Shown here: positions 1 through 8,667 of the stretch, one piece after another
How positions within the stretch are numbered: the first letter of the stretch is position 1
Layout of the letters: each line of letters begins with the position of its first letter
Assembly: GCA_025356095.1 (NCBI GenBank)
Contig: JANXUR010000017.1
Coordinates: 1 to 57,785, forward strand
DNA: 57,785 nucleotides
DNA from: Acidobacteriaceae bacterium
GTDB lineage: Bacteria > Acidobacteriota > Terriglobia > Terriglobales > Acidobacteriaceae
Reading direction: 5' to 3'
The notes under the pieces: generated by a model
Databases searched by the model: none
Told to the model about the DNA's origin: nothing
The model's input: only the letters and a program-made list of their open reading frames with translations
Program-made: the position numbers and the translations under genes

Positions 1-119
1 GCCTCAAGATTCTCGAAGACGACGGCGACCGGCACACGAGTCCCGGCCAGAACCCACGCGCCGCTCACTCGTCCCGCCACCCGTTCCACGGCATCACATT
101 GTGACCAATCCAGCGGCAT
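1..119 (-). CDS. DUF433 family protein, 3' part cut by the window edge
   Basis: The gene starts at the ATG at 119 and runs out of the window after about 39 codons. The visible part reads as a DUF433 N-terminus: a stretch resembling the family's GKPVIRGTRIPV core appears here as SGAWVLAGTRVPVAVVFENL. A purine-rich GGAGGAGTAGG lies about 8-14 bases upstream of the start. DUF433 proteins are small winged-helix-like proteins often paired with a DUF5615 PIN-like toxin and regarded as antitoxins. Here the next gene would lie outside the window, so the pairing cannot be seen. It lies about 105 bases downstream of the AbrB-type gene on the same strand. The family call rests on a short segment. Confidence 0.6.
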   Translation of the reverse strand, partial: MPLDWSQCDAVERVAGRVSGAWVLAGTRVPVAVVFENLE

Positions 120-224
120 GGATTCATCCTACTCCTCCGGCGGCCAAACTGTGACTGTGTCGTCCCAAAGTGAAGCGCGGGCGACGCGAGCGAAGAGCCA
201 GCTGGCCGCAGCAGCTTAAGCGGT

Positions 225-500
225 TCAGTTCCTGCGCTGCTCCCGCAGCCACTTGCGGATGCCTTCGCGTCCGGCGGGGATGCTGGGAGTGCCGATGCCC
301 TGATACTTGGCAAAGGGGCTTTCGCCCTCGGCGCGGCGCAGCTTGATGCCTCCGGGCACTACTTCAATCTCCAGCCGATCGCCCGGGCGAGCGCCCATGG
401 CTTCGCGCGCGGCCCGCGGAAGGGTAATCTGGCCCTTGCTGGTAATCCTCGGCTTGTTCAGAGAGACAGGTATTGCATTACCAGTCTGCGCTAGGTGCAT
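225..500 (-). CDS. AbrB/MazE-type (SpoVT-AbrB) DNA-binding protein
   Basis: This 91-residue protein has a swapped-hairpin AbrB domain at residues 15-60. The diagnostic core is ITSKGQITLP followed by RPGDRLEIEV. Such proteins are autoregulatory antitoxins of VapBC/MazEF modules or free-standing transcription factors. No toxin gene is fused or directly adjacent. The next gene on the strand is the truncated DUF433 gene, so this may be an orphan or part of a module that has lost its toxin. The ATG at 500 is used because no later start keeps the full domain; AAGG lies very close to it. The C-terminal 30 residues are basic and probably flexible. Confidence 0.75.
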   Translation of the reverse strand: MHLAQTGNAIPVSLNKPRITSKGQITLPRAAREAMGARPGDRLEIEVVPGGIKLRRAEGESPFAKYQGIGTPSIPAGREGIRKWLREQRRN

Positions 501-614
501 TACCTTGGCAAGATCGTAGACCCACGGCGGCCCACCCTTCGTGCGCCTTCCTCGCCAAACTGAAAAACCGGGTGCGCCCGATTCACGCTAAAGGTTGGGC
601 CACACCCCCAATTT

Positions 615-1133
615 CTAAGATAATTTCCCGAATAACTTCTCTAAAATGTCATCAAGCTTGGCAAACTTTTCAAACACGCGACGTGGGATTATTCGGTGAT
701 TGGGGCGCTCATTTTTCTTGCCTGCTGCGTTTCCCTTCGCGTGCTTCGCTGTTTTCATATGTTGAATTGATGGCAATGGCTCACCCGGGCTGCCTCCGAA
801 CCAGAGAAAAGAATGATGATGCAGGCCTTCATCGACCTTGATCCAGACTATACAGCCACTGGGTTTTTCCATCAGCTTGAGGCTGGCTTTAATGGCCGAC
901 GTCTTGCCCCTATTCGACATGGTCTTGAGTTGAATGTACCTGACAACTCCCCGGCAGCTCATCACTAAATCATAACCGCCTACATCGAACTCGGGACGTA
1001 GGACTTCGACGTCAGTAATGGATTTCTGCCACAACAATCGCAAGGCATCCCCGATAAAGCAATGCTCGACGATCCGTTCACGTAGAGTCGAATGGAGGAA
1101 TTTTGACGGACCCGCGGCTGTTTCGTGGTTCAT
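615..1133 (-). CDS. orphan protein with a restriction-nuclease-like (DUF4365-like) core
   Basis: This 172-residue protein has no name I can give with confidence. The middle (about residues 48-75) reads EFDVGGYDLVM followed by RYIQLKT. That is the D...QxK arrangement of PD-(D/E)xK nuclease folds such as the DUF4365 family, in which Asp and Lys bind metal at the active site. The C-terminus is rich in Lys, His and Arg. The ATG at 1133 is preferred over an upstream TTG at 1145 because GGGGGAAAG sits just before it. The gene stands alone. Its base composition looks more AT-rich than that of the housekeeping genes that follow, consistent with transfer. Nuclease function is an inference from a short motif. 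Confidence 0.55.
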   Translation of the reverse strand: MNHETAAGPSKFLHSTLRERIVEHCFIGDALRLLWQKSITDVEVLRPEFDVGGYDLVMSCRGVVRYIQLKTMSNRGKTSAIKASLKLMEKPSGCIVWIKVDEGLHHHSFLWFGGSPGEPLPSIQHMKTAKHAKGNAAGKKNERPNHRIIPRRVFEKFAKLDDILEKLFGKLS

Positions 1134-1189
1134 TCTTTCCCCCAAGTATCTATATAGGTTGAATCATCGGTGTCCTAGGCAGCCTGCAC

Positions 1190-1220
1190 CCCACTCAAGC
1201 GAAAAACGCGCTTGAGTGGG
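1190..1220. terminator. perfect 12-bp hairpin, terminator-like, CCCAC...GTGGG type
   Basis: The arms 1190-1201 and 1209-1220 are exact inverted repeats around an A-rich seven-base loop. The hairpin lies between the protease end (1244) and the nuclease-like gene's start (1133), both on the minus strand. It resembles the longer hairpin at 20239-20276, which also begins CCCAC and ends GTGGG. No strong T tract follows on either strand, so it may be a repeat-family element rather than an intrinsic terminator. Confidence 0.5.
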
Positions 1221-1243
1221 CCACCAGCCGGTATGTGCAGTTC

Positions 1244-2476
1244 CTATTGTGCGACTGGTTCAAGATCGGCCGAGATCACTTGTTTCGCACCTGCCACAAC
1301 CCGCAAGCTGCGCTCCCACGGCTGAAATCCTTTTTTGGTAATCCGCACCCTTCTCTCCCCAATAGCAAGCGGGACGTCCGCTGGCGTGTTGCCGATAAAG
1401 GCTCCGTCAATCTCAATTTCGGCAGCTGGGGGATTCGAGGCGAACGACACCGTCTGGACCTGCGAATCTGGCTGGGCCGCTTCCAGCGCGGTCATTCCAA
1501 AGCGATTCTTTAGCACACCGGCAATTTCTTTGCTGGCCAGTGAAAAGCCGATCCCTGACACGCCGGGCTCTACGATCTTCATCGTATTTATTCCAACCAC
1601 CTCGCCTGAGAGATTCAGCAAAGGCCCGCCGGAGTTGCCGGGATTGATTGCAGCGTCAGTTTGAATCCATGTGCCATGATCACCATTGCGAATTCCGCTA
1701 ACCACCCCTTTAGTAACGGTGTTGACAAGTTGGGCTGACAGCGGGCACCCTATGGCCACGACGTCGGCTCCGGGGTTAGGCGGCACGGGCTGAAGTTTAA
1801 GGGAGGGATAGCCCTCCCCAGGAATCTTGATCAGCGCCAAATCACGATCCTCATCAGAATAGATTTGGGAGCTTTCGACCGAATTTCCATTTGAAAACGT
1901 TACGCGGACCGTGGATTCTTTTTCGACGACGTGCGCATTCGTGACGACTAAGCCGGTCGAAGTTACCAAGAACCCACTACCAGATCCATGTCCACCAGAA
2001 ACCCTTACAATCGCCGGAACAGATGCATGGACAACAGCTTCAACCGAACCCTGCCGGGGCTCGGTAGTACTACCACTTATGCTCGACGAGATCCCTCCGA
2101 TGAATGTTTCTACTGAGTCGAGACGTATCTTAAAATCGGTCGAACTAACTAGGTAGTAGTCATAAAGATTATTGCCGTAGACGTTATGCCAGTGCAGAGG
2201 GCCAATGGTGATTTCAAACGTTTTGGGCACATAGCCGCTTTTTGCGAGACGAAGTCGGATCGGTTCTGCGCCGTGCGTACTGAACACTGTATGCTTGCTT
2301 CCAAAATAGTAGCTAGGTATTCTCAACGTGCACGGTGTAGAGCAGGTGACACTGCCGTTGACTTCAACCTCCGCCCCTGACGGAATTGTGTCAACCTTGA
2401 CATCTTTTGTGCCGGCAAAGAGAGCAGGAGAGCATGCGATCAAGAGTGCGCAAAAGCGCGCGGTCAGTCTGACCAT
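1244..2476 (-). CDS. secreted trypsin-like serine protease flanked by two PEGA domains
   Basis: This 410-residue protein has a signal peptide (about residues 1-22). It is followed by a PEGA domain (23-120: DTIPSGAEVEVNG), an HtrA/DegP-type protease domain (145-335) and a second PEGA domain (345-408: SNPPAAEIEIDG). The catalytic triad is visible: His182 in TNAHVV, Asp212 in DRDLALIK and Ser282 in GNSGGP. No PDZ domain is present, although HtrA proteases normally carry one or two. PEGA domains are thought to bind carbohydrate or surface polymer, so the enzyme probably acts outside the inner membrane, tethered to the envelope. The start is the ATG at 2476, with GAGG five bases before it; a GTG at 2482 is the alternative. 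Confidence 0.85.
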   Translation of the reverse strand: MVRLTARFCALLIACSPALFAGTKDVKVDTIPSGAEVEVNGSVTCSTPCTLRIPSYYFGSKHTVFSTHGAEPIRLRLAKSGYVPKTFEITIGPLHWHNVYGNNLYDYYLVSSTDFKIRLDSVETFIGGISSSISGSTTEPRQGSVEAVVHASVPAIVRVSGGHGSGSGFLVTSTGLVVTNAHVVEKESTVRVTFSNGNSVESSQIYSDEDRDLALIKIPGEGYPSLKLQPVPPNPGADVVAIGCPLSAQLVNTVTKGVVSGIRNGDHGTWIQTDAAINPGNSGGPLLNLSGEVVGINTMKIVEPGVSGIGFSLASKEIAGVLKNRFGMTALEAAQPDSQVQTVSFASNPPAAEIEIDGAFIGNTPADVPLAIGERRVRITKKGFQPWERSLRVVAGAKQVISADLEPVAQ

Positions 2477-2588
2477 GGCCACCTCGCAATAGATACGGTA
2501 ATCCCTAGGATTGGAGATAAAGGAGTAACGGAATACCAGTCAGACGCTATCCTACAGCTCACTCCAACGACTCTACAAGAGACTTGAT

Positions 2589-3491
2589 TCACACCCCCAG
2601 CCCCTTCAGCCACTCGCGGAATGGGCCGCCGAGGTCTTCGCGCTTTAGAGCATACTCCACCGTCGCCTTCAAAAAGCCGAGCTTGTCGCCGGCGTCATGG
2701 CGCTTGCCGTCGAACACATATCCATAGATCTTCTCGCGCTGCAGCAGCAGATTCATACCGTCGGTCAGTTGCAGCTCGCCGCCGGAGCCTTTGGGAGTGC
2801 GTTCCAGCTCCTCAAAAATTGCTGGCGTCAAAATATACCGCCCGATAATCGCCTTGTTCGAGGGCGCGTCGGCAAACTTCGGCTTCTCCACCATGTTGCG
2901 GATGTCCCACAACTTACCAGCAAAGTTCCCCTCCACCGGCGCGGCGTCAATTACCCCATACGACGAAATTCCCGGCCCCTCCACCACCTGCGTCGCGATC
3001 ACTGAGCTCTGCGTCTCGTCAAACACCTCAATCATCTGCTTCAGGCAGGGCTTCTCCGCGTCAATCACGTCGTCGGCCAGCATCACCGCAAACGGCTCGT
3101 CGCCCACCAGTTCCTTCGCCATCAATACCGCGTGGCCCAGGCCCAGCGCTTCCTTCTGCCGCACATACGCCACGTGGATCATGTCTGAGATGCTGCGCAC
3201 TTTGGCGAGCAGGTCCGTCTTGCCGCGCTCTTCCAGCATTTTTTCCAGCTCGTAGCTCACGTCAAAATGGTCTTCAATCGCGCTCTTGCCGCGCCCGGTG
3301 ATGATGATGATCTGGTCGCATCCCGCAGCCAGCGCCTCTTCCACCCCATATTGGATAATGGGCTTGTCCACCAGGGGCAGCATCTCTTTAGGCAGCGCCT
3401 TGGTGGCCGGAAGAAAACGGGTGCCTAGCCCGGCAGCAGGGAATACAGCCTTGCGAACACGCATTTTATTTTGCGAAGACGGAGTAGTCAT
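2589..3491 (-). CDS. galU: UTP--glucose-1-phosphate uridylyltransferase
   Basis: The enzyme makes UDP-glucose from UTP and glucose-1-phosphate for polysaccharide and cell-envelope synthesis in the cytoplasm. At 300 residues it has the family's usual length. The nucleotide-binding signature GLGTRFLPATKALPKEML lies near residues 21-38. The middle carries the MLADDVI and MVEKP elements and the C-terminal part KRHDAGDKLGFLKA, all typical of bacterial GalU. An AAGGA six bases upstream supports the ATG at 3491; an internal ATG at 3464 is possible but less likely. It stands alone between the protease and a small conserved gene. Confidence 0.95.
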   Translation of the reverse strand: MTTPSSQNKMRVRKAVFPAAGLGTRFLPATKALPKEMLPLVDKPIIQYGVEEALAAGCDQIIIITGRGKSAIEDHFDVSYELEKMLEERGKTDLLAKVRSISDMIHVAYVRQKEALGLGHAVLMAKELVGDEPFAVMLADDVIDAEKPCLKQMIEVFDETQSSVIATQVVEGPGISSYGVIDAAPVEGNFAGKLWDIRNMVEKPKFADAPSNKAIIGRYILTPAIFEELERTPKGSGGELQLTDGMNLLLQREKIYGYVFDGKRHDAGDKLGFLKATVEYALKREDLGGPFREWLKGLGV

Positions 3492-3626
3492 AAGAGTCCT
3501 TCAAGGATGAATGAATGCGAGCCAGCATGCCAGCCGCCCCCATGATTCTACCGAAGCGGGCAAGATGCGGGAGTTGGCAGGGAGAAGCTTGAGGCGCGAC
3601 GGGGGGAAGAGCGTATGCGGATGGCC

Positions 3627-3860
3627 CTAGCCCGCGACTGCGAGGGCATCGCGTACCGACTTTGGGAGCGCGACGGCAGCGAAACGCGCCGACGGGTAGA
3701 GATAGTCCTCGCCGGACTCATCCACCACGCGAATCAGGCCAAGCGAAGCGGCCTTGGCGTCTGCGACGGTGCGATAAAGCTTGCGAGGCTCGAGCGAGGC
3801 GGCATAGTCGTCGGCGTTCAGGCAGACGACGAAATTCTCAGGCTCACGTGCTTTGGCCAC
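3627..3860 (-). CDS. small conserved protein of unknown function (77 aa)
   Basis: I do not recognise a named domain. The protein starts at a GTG (3860) and contains the stretch LNADDYAASLEPRKLYR followed by VVDESGEDYLYPSARFAAV. I have the impression of similar short proteins in other soil bacteria, but this cannot be checked here. It has no signal peptide or membrane segment. Its first codons overlap the last codons of a decayed reading frame (3844-4020), which suggests the two once formed an operon. This arrangement is common for small modules, but no toxin or antitoxin motif is visible. Confidence 0.6.
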   Translation of the reverse strand: MAKAREPENFVVCLNADDYAASLEPRKLYRTVADAKAASLGLIRVVDESGEDYLYPSARFAAVALPKSVRDALAVAG

Positions 3861-4020
3861 CGCCTGCTACATCGAAGAGCCGCTTGATTTTGTACTCTTT
3901 CCTGCCAATGCCATGCGCTTCATACCAATGTATTTCTGCCTTGGACTCTCAACCCATTCTCAAACGCGACCTGCGCGATGCCCTTGCGCTTCAGCCAGCG
4001 GCCTCTGCCGTACTGCTTTC
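3844..4020 (-). pseudogene. frameshifted remnant of a small conserved gene
   Basis: Two minus-strand reading frames together look like one broken protein. The first (about 4015 down to 3920) reads GRGRWLKRKGIAQVAFENGL and stops. The second, in another frame (3939 to 3844), reads AEIHWYEAHGIGRKEYKIKR and stops. Each is clearly protein-like, neither has a start, and joined they resemble the C-terminal half of a small family ending in HWYEAHGIGxKExKIKR. The stop overlaps the start of the 77-residue gene downstream. The family name is not known to me. Frame decay is the simplest reading; a sequencing indel is the alternative. Confidence 0.4.
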
Positions 4021-4128
4021 ATAATCGGCGAATCTCGTGAATGGCTCAGCCTGAAGCTATCGTCTCACCTCGCGGGGCGGCGTCAAGATTACGAAGTGCA
4101 TGAGGCTACCCAAACATCCCCTTGATTT

Positions 4129-7100
4129 CTACGCCAGCCCCTTCAACCACGCCTCCAGCCGACCCAGCACCTCTTCTGGCTGCGCCACCTTCAAGGCGAA
4201 CTTCAGCATCCCATCGGGAGTGAACTGCGCGCCGCGCTCCTTGGCCACAAACTGCGCTAGCTTCGCAGGATCAATCTTCGCATCTTGCGCGAAGCGCACG
4301 CTCACCGTATCTCGCTTGCGTTCGATGCCAGTCACGCCCACTTGCCGACACAGCAGCCGCAGTTGCGCGTACTCCAGCAACTGCTTCACTGCCGCTGGCG
4401 GCTCGCCGTAACGGTCGGTCAATTCGCCGCGGACATCAGCCAGCTTCTTTTCGCTTTCCACGCCCGCAATCCGCTTATACATGCGCAGCCGCTGGTTTTC
4501 TTCCTGAATGTAATCCTGCGGAATGCGGATAGTAAGGCCAAGGTTCAGGGTAGCCTCCGTTTCATCCTCCATCGCCTCGCCCTTTACCTCTTTCACCGCG
4601 CGCTCCAGCATAGACGTATAGAGTTCAAACCCCACGGCGTCCACGCTGCCGCTCTGCTCGCCGCCCAGCAAGTTGCCTGCGCCGCGCAGTTCCAAATCCA
4701 GCGCCGCAATCTTGAATCCTGCACCCAAATCAGAAAATTCTTTCAGCGCCGAAAGTCGGCGCCGCGCAATCGGCGTCAGTTCGGTATCAAAAGGAATCAG
4801 CAAGTACGCATACGCCCGCAAGTTCGAGCGGCCCACCCGCCCGCGCAACTGGTACAACTCACTCAGCCCATGCCGGTCGGCGCGGTTGATTAAAATCGTG
4901 TTGCAGCGCGGAATATCAAGGCCATTTTCAATGATTGTTGTCGCAACCAGAATGTCCGCGTCATGCCGCACAAACTGGAACATCGTCTTTTCCAGTTCGC
5001 TCTCACCCATCTGTCCGTGGCCCACCAAAATGCGCGCCCGCGGCACCAGGGCTTGCAGCTTCGCTGCCACTTCATAAATGCTTTCCACGCGGTTGTGGAC
5101 GAAATATACCTGCCCTCCGCGATCCATCTCCTGCTCAATGGCGTTGCGAATCAACTTTTCATCCCACGCCGCCACCACGGTTTGAATGGACATCCGATCG
5201 CGCGGCGGCGTCTCGATTACGCTCATGTCGCGCAAGCCCACAAGCGACATATGCAGCGTCCGCGGAATCGGAGTGGCCGACATCGCCAGAACGTCCACCT
5301 GCTTACGCAACTGCTTCAGCCGCTCTTTGGCCCGCACACCGAAGCGCTGTTCTTCATCAATCACCAGCAAGCCTAGATCGTGGAACTTCACATCTTTCGA
5401 AAGCAGGCGATGGGTGCCAATCAAAATATCTACTTTGCCTGCTTCCACGCGCTCGATGATTTCCTTCTGCTGCTTTGGCGTGCGAAAGCGGCTAATCATT
5501 TCGACCGTCACCGGGAACGCCGCAAAACGCCGCTTGAAGCTTTCAAAATGCTGGAATGCCAAGATCGTTGTCGGTGCCAGCACGGCGACCTGCTTGCTGT
5601 CATCCACCGCCTTGAAGGCGGCGCGCATGGCCACTTCCGTTTTGCCAAAACCTACGTCGCCGCACAACAGCCGGTCCATTGGCAGCCGCGACTCCATATC
5701 CACCGCAATGTCGGCAAATGCCTGCACCTGATCGTCGGTGGGATTGAACTCAAACGCGTCAGCGAACTCGGCTTCAAATTGTGAATCCGCCTTGAAGGCG
5801 TGGCCTTGCACCACTTTGCGCTGCGCGTAGAGCTTCAGCAGCTCGTCGGTCATGTCGGCAATCGCCTTCTTGACCTTCGCTTTGGTCTTGGCCCACTGCT
5901 GCGTACCCAACCGGCTCAGCGTGGGTGCTGCGCCTTCGCCGGAGCGATATTTCTGCACCAGGTCGAGCCGGGTGAGCGGAACGTACAGCTTTGCTGCCTC
6001 GGCGAACTCCAGACCCATGTATTCGCCGATGCTGCCATCGCCCTGGGCAATCTCTTTCAGGCCCAGATATTGCGCGATGCCATGCTCCACATGCACTACA
6101 TAGTCGCCAATCGCCAGGTCGCGGAAGTCAGAAAGAAACGCTGACGTTTTCGAGCGAGTGGATTGCTTGCCGCGTTTCGGCTGTGGCTGCGACTCGGACT
6201 CATCGAACAAGTCGCGCATTCCGAAGATGCTGAGTCTGGCTTCGGGCAGCACCACGCCCGTGGGAATAAAGGCGCGCACCAGCACTGCCGCGCCCGCATC
6301 CGCGCTGAATAAGTGCGCCGACTCCGCCAGCACATCGCTTTCCAGCTTGCCGCGTGTGCCCAGGTGATACGGCAGCCCATACTCGCGGAAGACCTCCGCC
6401 AGCCGCTCCATCTCGCCCATGCTGCCCACGGAAAACAGCACGCGCTGGCCCGCTTCCCCCGCAGTCTTTACCGCTTCGGCCATCAGCGGCAGCGATCCGT
6501 GGAACTTCGCGCTCGGTTGCGAAGCGATGTGAACTGGTTCGCCCGCTAGACCCGCAGTTGAACTTTCAATTGCCAGTTGCTCCAGTGCCACGCCGGGCCG
6601 CTGCGCTATGCCCGCCCAAAATTCTTCTGGCGAAAAATACAACTCCTCGGGTCGCACCAGGTTGCCCATCAAACTGCGCTCATGCGCCTCTGCCACCTTG
6701 CTGCGCCAACGGTCTTCTTCTGCCGCCAACGCCGACGGCTCTTCCAGCAACACCGCCGCTTCGGGCATCAGTTGCAGCAGCGAACACGGCGCGCCCGCGA
6801 CGGGTGCAAAAAACTCCCATCCCGGAAACACCGCGACCCCGCCCGCGCGCATCGCCTGCTCTACCAGTTCCGGGCTAGAGCCTTCTACCCTCCGTCCGCT
6901 GAGCCGCGCATGAATCACCGCCAGCAACCGCTCTACCACTGGCGTTTCACTCAACGGCAGCAGCACTACTTCATCCAGCACTTCAGCATTTGAAAGCGAC
7001 CGCTGCGTCGCCGGATCAAACTGCCGCAGCGATTCCACTTCATCGCCAAATAGCTCCGCCCTTACCGGCCGCTCGGCCTCCGGCGGATACACATCCAGAA

Positions 7101-7719
7101 TGCCGCCCCGCAGCGCAAACTCCCCCGGCATTTCCACTACGTCCGCCGATTGGTAGCCCACACTTCGCAGATGCGCCAGCAGAGCGTCTACATCCACCGT
7201 TTCGCCGCGTCGAAGCGAACACGCCAACTCGGCGTAGTACTCCGGCTCTTGCAAGCGCATCGCCGCCGCCGCCAGCGGAGCCACCACGAGCCGAGCCGCG
7301 CCCAACGCAATCTTCCACAACGCAGTTGCACGTTCTTCTTGTATTTCAGGGTGAGGAGAGAGGTTTTGAAACGGCAGCACATCCGTCGCGGGCAGCAGCA
7401 CAACCTCTTCCGCGCGCAACGCTCCGGTGAGTTCGGCGAAAGCTTCCAGCACTGGCACCAGCGCTTCCGCCGCACGATTGTCGGCGACAATCAGCAGCAG
7501 CGGCCGCGCCGCTGCCTTCGCCAGCAACGTACACAACAGAGCTTTCGCGGTGGGGTCGACACCAGAGACACCCATCCGCCCCGCACCCTCCCCGAGTTGG
7601 TCAGCACGCTCGGCAGGGTTAGCATCGCCGGTGCGTCTGCGCAAATGGGAGGCTACGCGTTGAAAAGAAGAAAGGCGTTCCACGTCCGCAAACACGTCGC
7701 GGACGAACGGCTGGTGCAT
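4129..7719 (-). CDS. mfd: transcription-repair coupling factor Mfd
   Basis: Mfd dislodges RNA polymerase stalled at DNA lesions and recruits UvrA. At 1196 residues it is close to the usual 1150. Domains in order are a UvrB-like N-terminal damage-recruitment module (about 1-400), the RNA-polymerase-interacting CarD-like domain (from DYVVHVEHGIAQYLGL, near 560) and the RecG-type translocase. The translocase carries Walker A GDVGFGKTEVAMRAAF, the DEEQRFGV box, SATPIPRTLHM and the GRVGR motif VI, followed by the TRCF C-terminal domain. The ATG at 7719 begins MHQPFVRDVFADVERL, a normal start for the family. It appears to be transcribed alone. Confidence 0.97.
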   Translation of the reverse strand: MHQPFVRDVFADVERLSSFQRVASHLRRRTGDANPAERADQLGEGAGRMGVSGVDPTAKALLCTLLAKAAARPLLLIVADNRAAEALVPVLEAFAELTGALRAEEVVLLPATDVLPFQNLSPHPEIQEERATALWKIALGAARLVVAPLAAAAMRLQEPEYYAELACSLRRGETVDVDALLAHLRSVGYQSADVVEMPGEFALRGGILDVYPPEAERPVRAELFGDEVESLRQFDPATQRSLSNAEVLDEVVLLPLSETPVVERLLAVIHARLSGRRVEGSSPELVEQAMRAGGVAVFPGWEFFAPVAGAPCSLLQLMPEAAVLLEEPSALAAEEDRWRSKVAEAHERSLMGNLVRPEELYFSPEEFWAGIAQRPGVALEQLAIESSTAGLAGEPVHIASQPSAKFHGSLPLMAEAVKTAGEAGQRVLFSVGSMGEMERLAEVFREYGLPYHLGTRGKLESDVLAESAHLFSADAGAAVLVRAFIPTGVVLPEARLSIFGMRDLFDESESQPQPKRGKQSTRSKTSAFLSDFRDLAIGDYVVHVEHGIAQYLGLKEIAQGDGSIGEYMGLEFAEAAKLYVPLTRLDLVQKYRSGEGAAPTLSRLGTQQWAKTKAKVKKAIADMTDELLKLYAQRKVVQGHAFKADSQFEAEFADAFEFNPTDDQVQAFADIAVDMESRLPMDRLLCGDVGFGKTEVAMRAAFKAVDDSKQVAVLAPTTILAFQHFESFKRRFAAFPVTVEMISRFRTPKQQKEIIERVEAGKVDILIGTHRLLSKDVKFHDLGLLVIDEEQRFGVRAKERLKQLRKQVDVLAMSATPIPRTLHMSLVGLRDMSVIETPPRDRMSIQTVVAAWDEKLIRNAIEQEMDRGGQVYFVHNRVESIYEVAAKLQALVPRARILVGHGQMGESELEKTMFQFVRHDADILVATTIIENGLDIPRCNTILINRADRHGLSELYQLRGRVGRSNLRAYAYLLIPFDTELTPIARRRLSALKEFSDLGAGFKIAALDLELRGAGNLLGGEQSGSVDAVGFELYTSMLERAVKEVKGEAMEDETEATLNLGLTIRIPQDYIQEENQRLRMYKRIAGVESEKKLADVRGELTDRYGEPPAAVKQLLEYAQLRLLCRQVGVTGIERKRDTVSVRFAQDAKIDPAKLAQFVAKERGAQFTPDGMLKFALKVAQPEEVLGRLEAWLKGLA

Positions 7720-7822
7720 AAAGAGAGTTTACCAGCAGGGGCGGCTGACTGGCGCGGTGATCCCACGTTTTACAGTGAGAGGAGAGGGCGCAGATGGTTC
7801 GCCGAGCGCCCTCCGTCGTGTC

Positions 7823-8338
7823 CTACTGGTGATAGGTCTCGTAAACGTGGATCCAGCCAGCGTTGTCGGAGTAGTCTTCGTCGTTACAGCGGTACATCAG
7901 GCAAACCAAAGGATGATAGTCGGCCGCGCCCTGCCCCGGATTACAAACGCCCACTAGGTTGGGCACGTCGAAGATGCCACCTCTTCCGATCTCAAAGTAT
8001 CCGGAAATAAAGTCTAGGTGGTCGCCCGGCCCAACGCCCGTGGCCCATCGGGCGATCAGGGACCACTTCGCGAGTCCCGGTGCCGCGAAACCATCGCCTG
8101 CTGGCCCTTCATTGCCAATCCCACTGCCATCAGGGTAGACGGGGGTTCCGTTGTCACCGCTTTGTACCATCCAGTAGCTTTCTGTGGTTATCGTGACATG
8201 CCTTGCCCAGACGCCCTGGGCATACATCGGTACGGGTCCGCCTTGGTTGCCGCAGAGTTCCTCTGCGCGAGCTTCGTAATAGGTGCGGCCGTTGTCGTCC
8301 GCTCTTTCGAGCTTGTCGCAGTTTCTACGTGGGGACAT
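7823..8338 (-). CDS. orphan beta-sandwich protein, possibly PA-IL (LecA)-like lectin
   Basis: This 171-residue protein has no signal peptide. I cannot name it firmly, but the C-terminal 120 residues follow the pattern of PA-IL/LecA-type calcium lectins. An early VTITTESYW strand comes first, then YPDGSGIGNEG, then a KWSLIARW strand, and finally LMYRCNDEDYSDNAGWIHVY. The last stretch matches the LecA calcium/galactose loop pattern (YND...YxNNxG) in spacing. GAAAGGATACC before the ATG at 8338 supports that start; an in-frame extension to 8449 has no ribosome site. It is flanked by mfd and mazEF without operon links. Lectin function is inference and galactose-binding-like folds in general are an alternative. 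Confidence 0.5.
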   Translation of the reverse strand: MSPRRNCDKLERADDNGRTYYEARAEELCGNQGGPVPMYAQGVWARHVTITTESYWMVQSGDNGTPVYPDGSGIGNEGPAGDGFAAPGLAKWSLIARWATGVGPGDHLDFISGYFEIGRGGIFDVPNLVGVCNPGQGAADYHPLVCLMYRCNDEDYSDNAGWIHVYETYHQ

Positions 8339-8667
8339 CGGTATCCTTTCCTTCAATCGGTTACAAATTTGCGTTTGACTAACACGCGTCGAAATCGTAG
8401 CACCCCACCCCCCGGCGTCAAGCGCAAATTGCGGACTCTCTGGGCTCATAAAGATCTGAGGAGGAGCGTATTAGAAAAAAGCAAGCTCTAAGGCGCAAAT
8501 AGCGGCTGAGCGCTCTGGCGCAGCCAATCACTTGGGACGTGCGCCTCGCCGTACTCAGCCGGCAACAGGATCTTCGCCTGCCGTACACCAGCGGCGGGTG
8601 GCTGTAGATGGTCAAGAGGTTGTCCCATCGCCGTCCGGTACCTGATGGCGCCGAATCAGTGGGCCAG
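8339..8667. other. gene-free stretch between the lectin-like gene and mazF
   Basis: These 329 bases have open frames on both strands, but none shows a ribosome site plus protein-like composition. I see no tandem repeat and no strong hairpin. It presumably holds the promoter of the lectin-like gene and the 3' end of the mazEF transcript. Confidence 0.5.
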
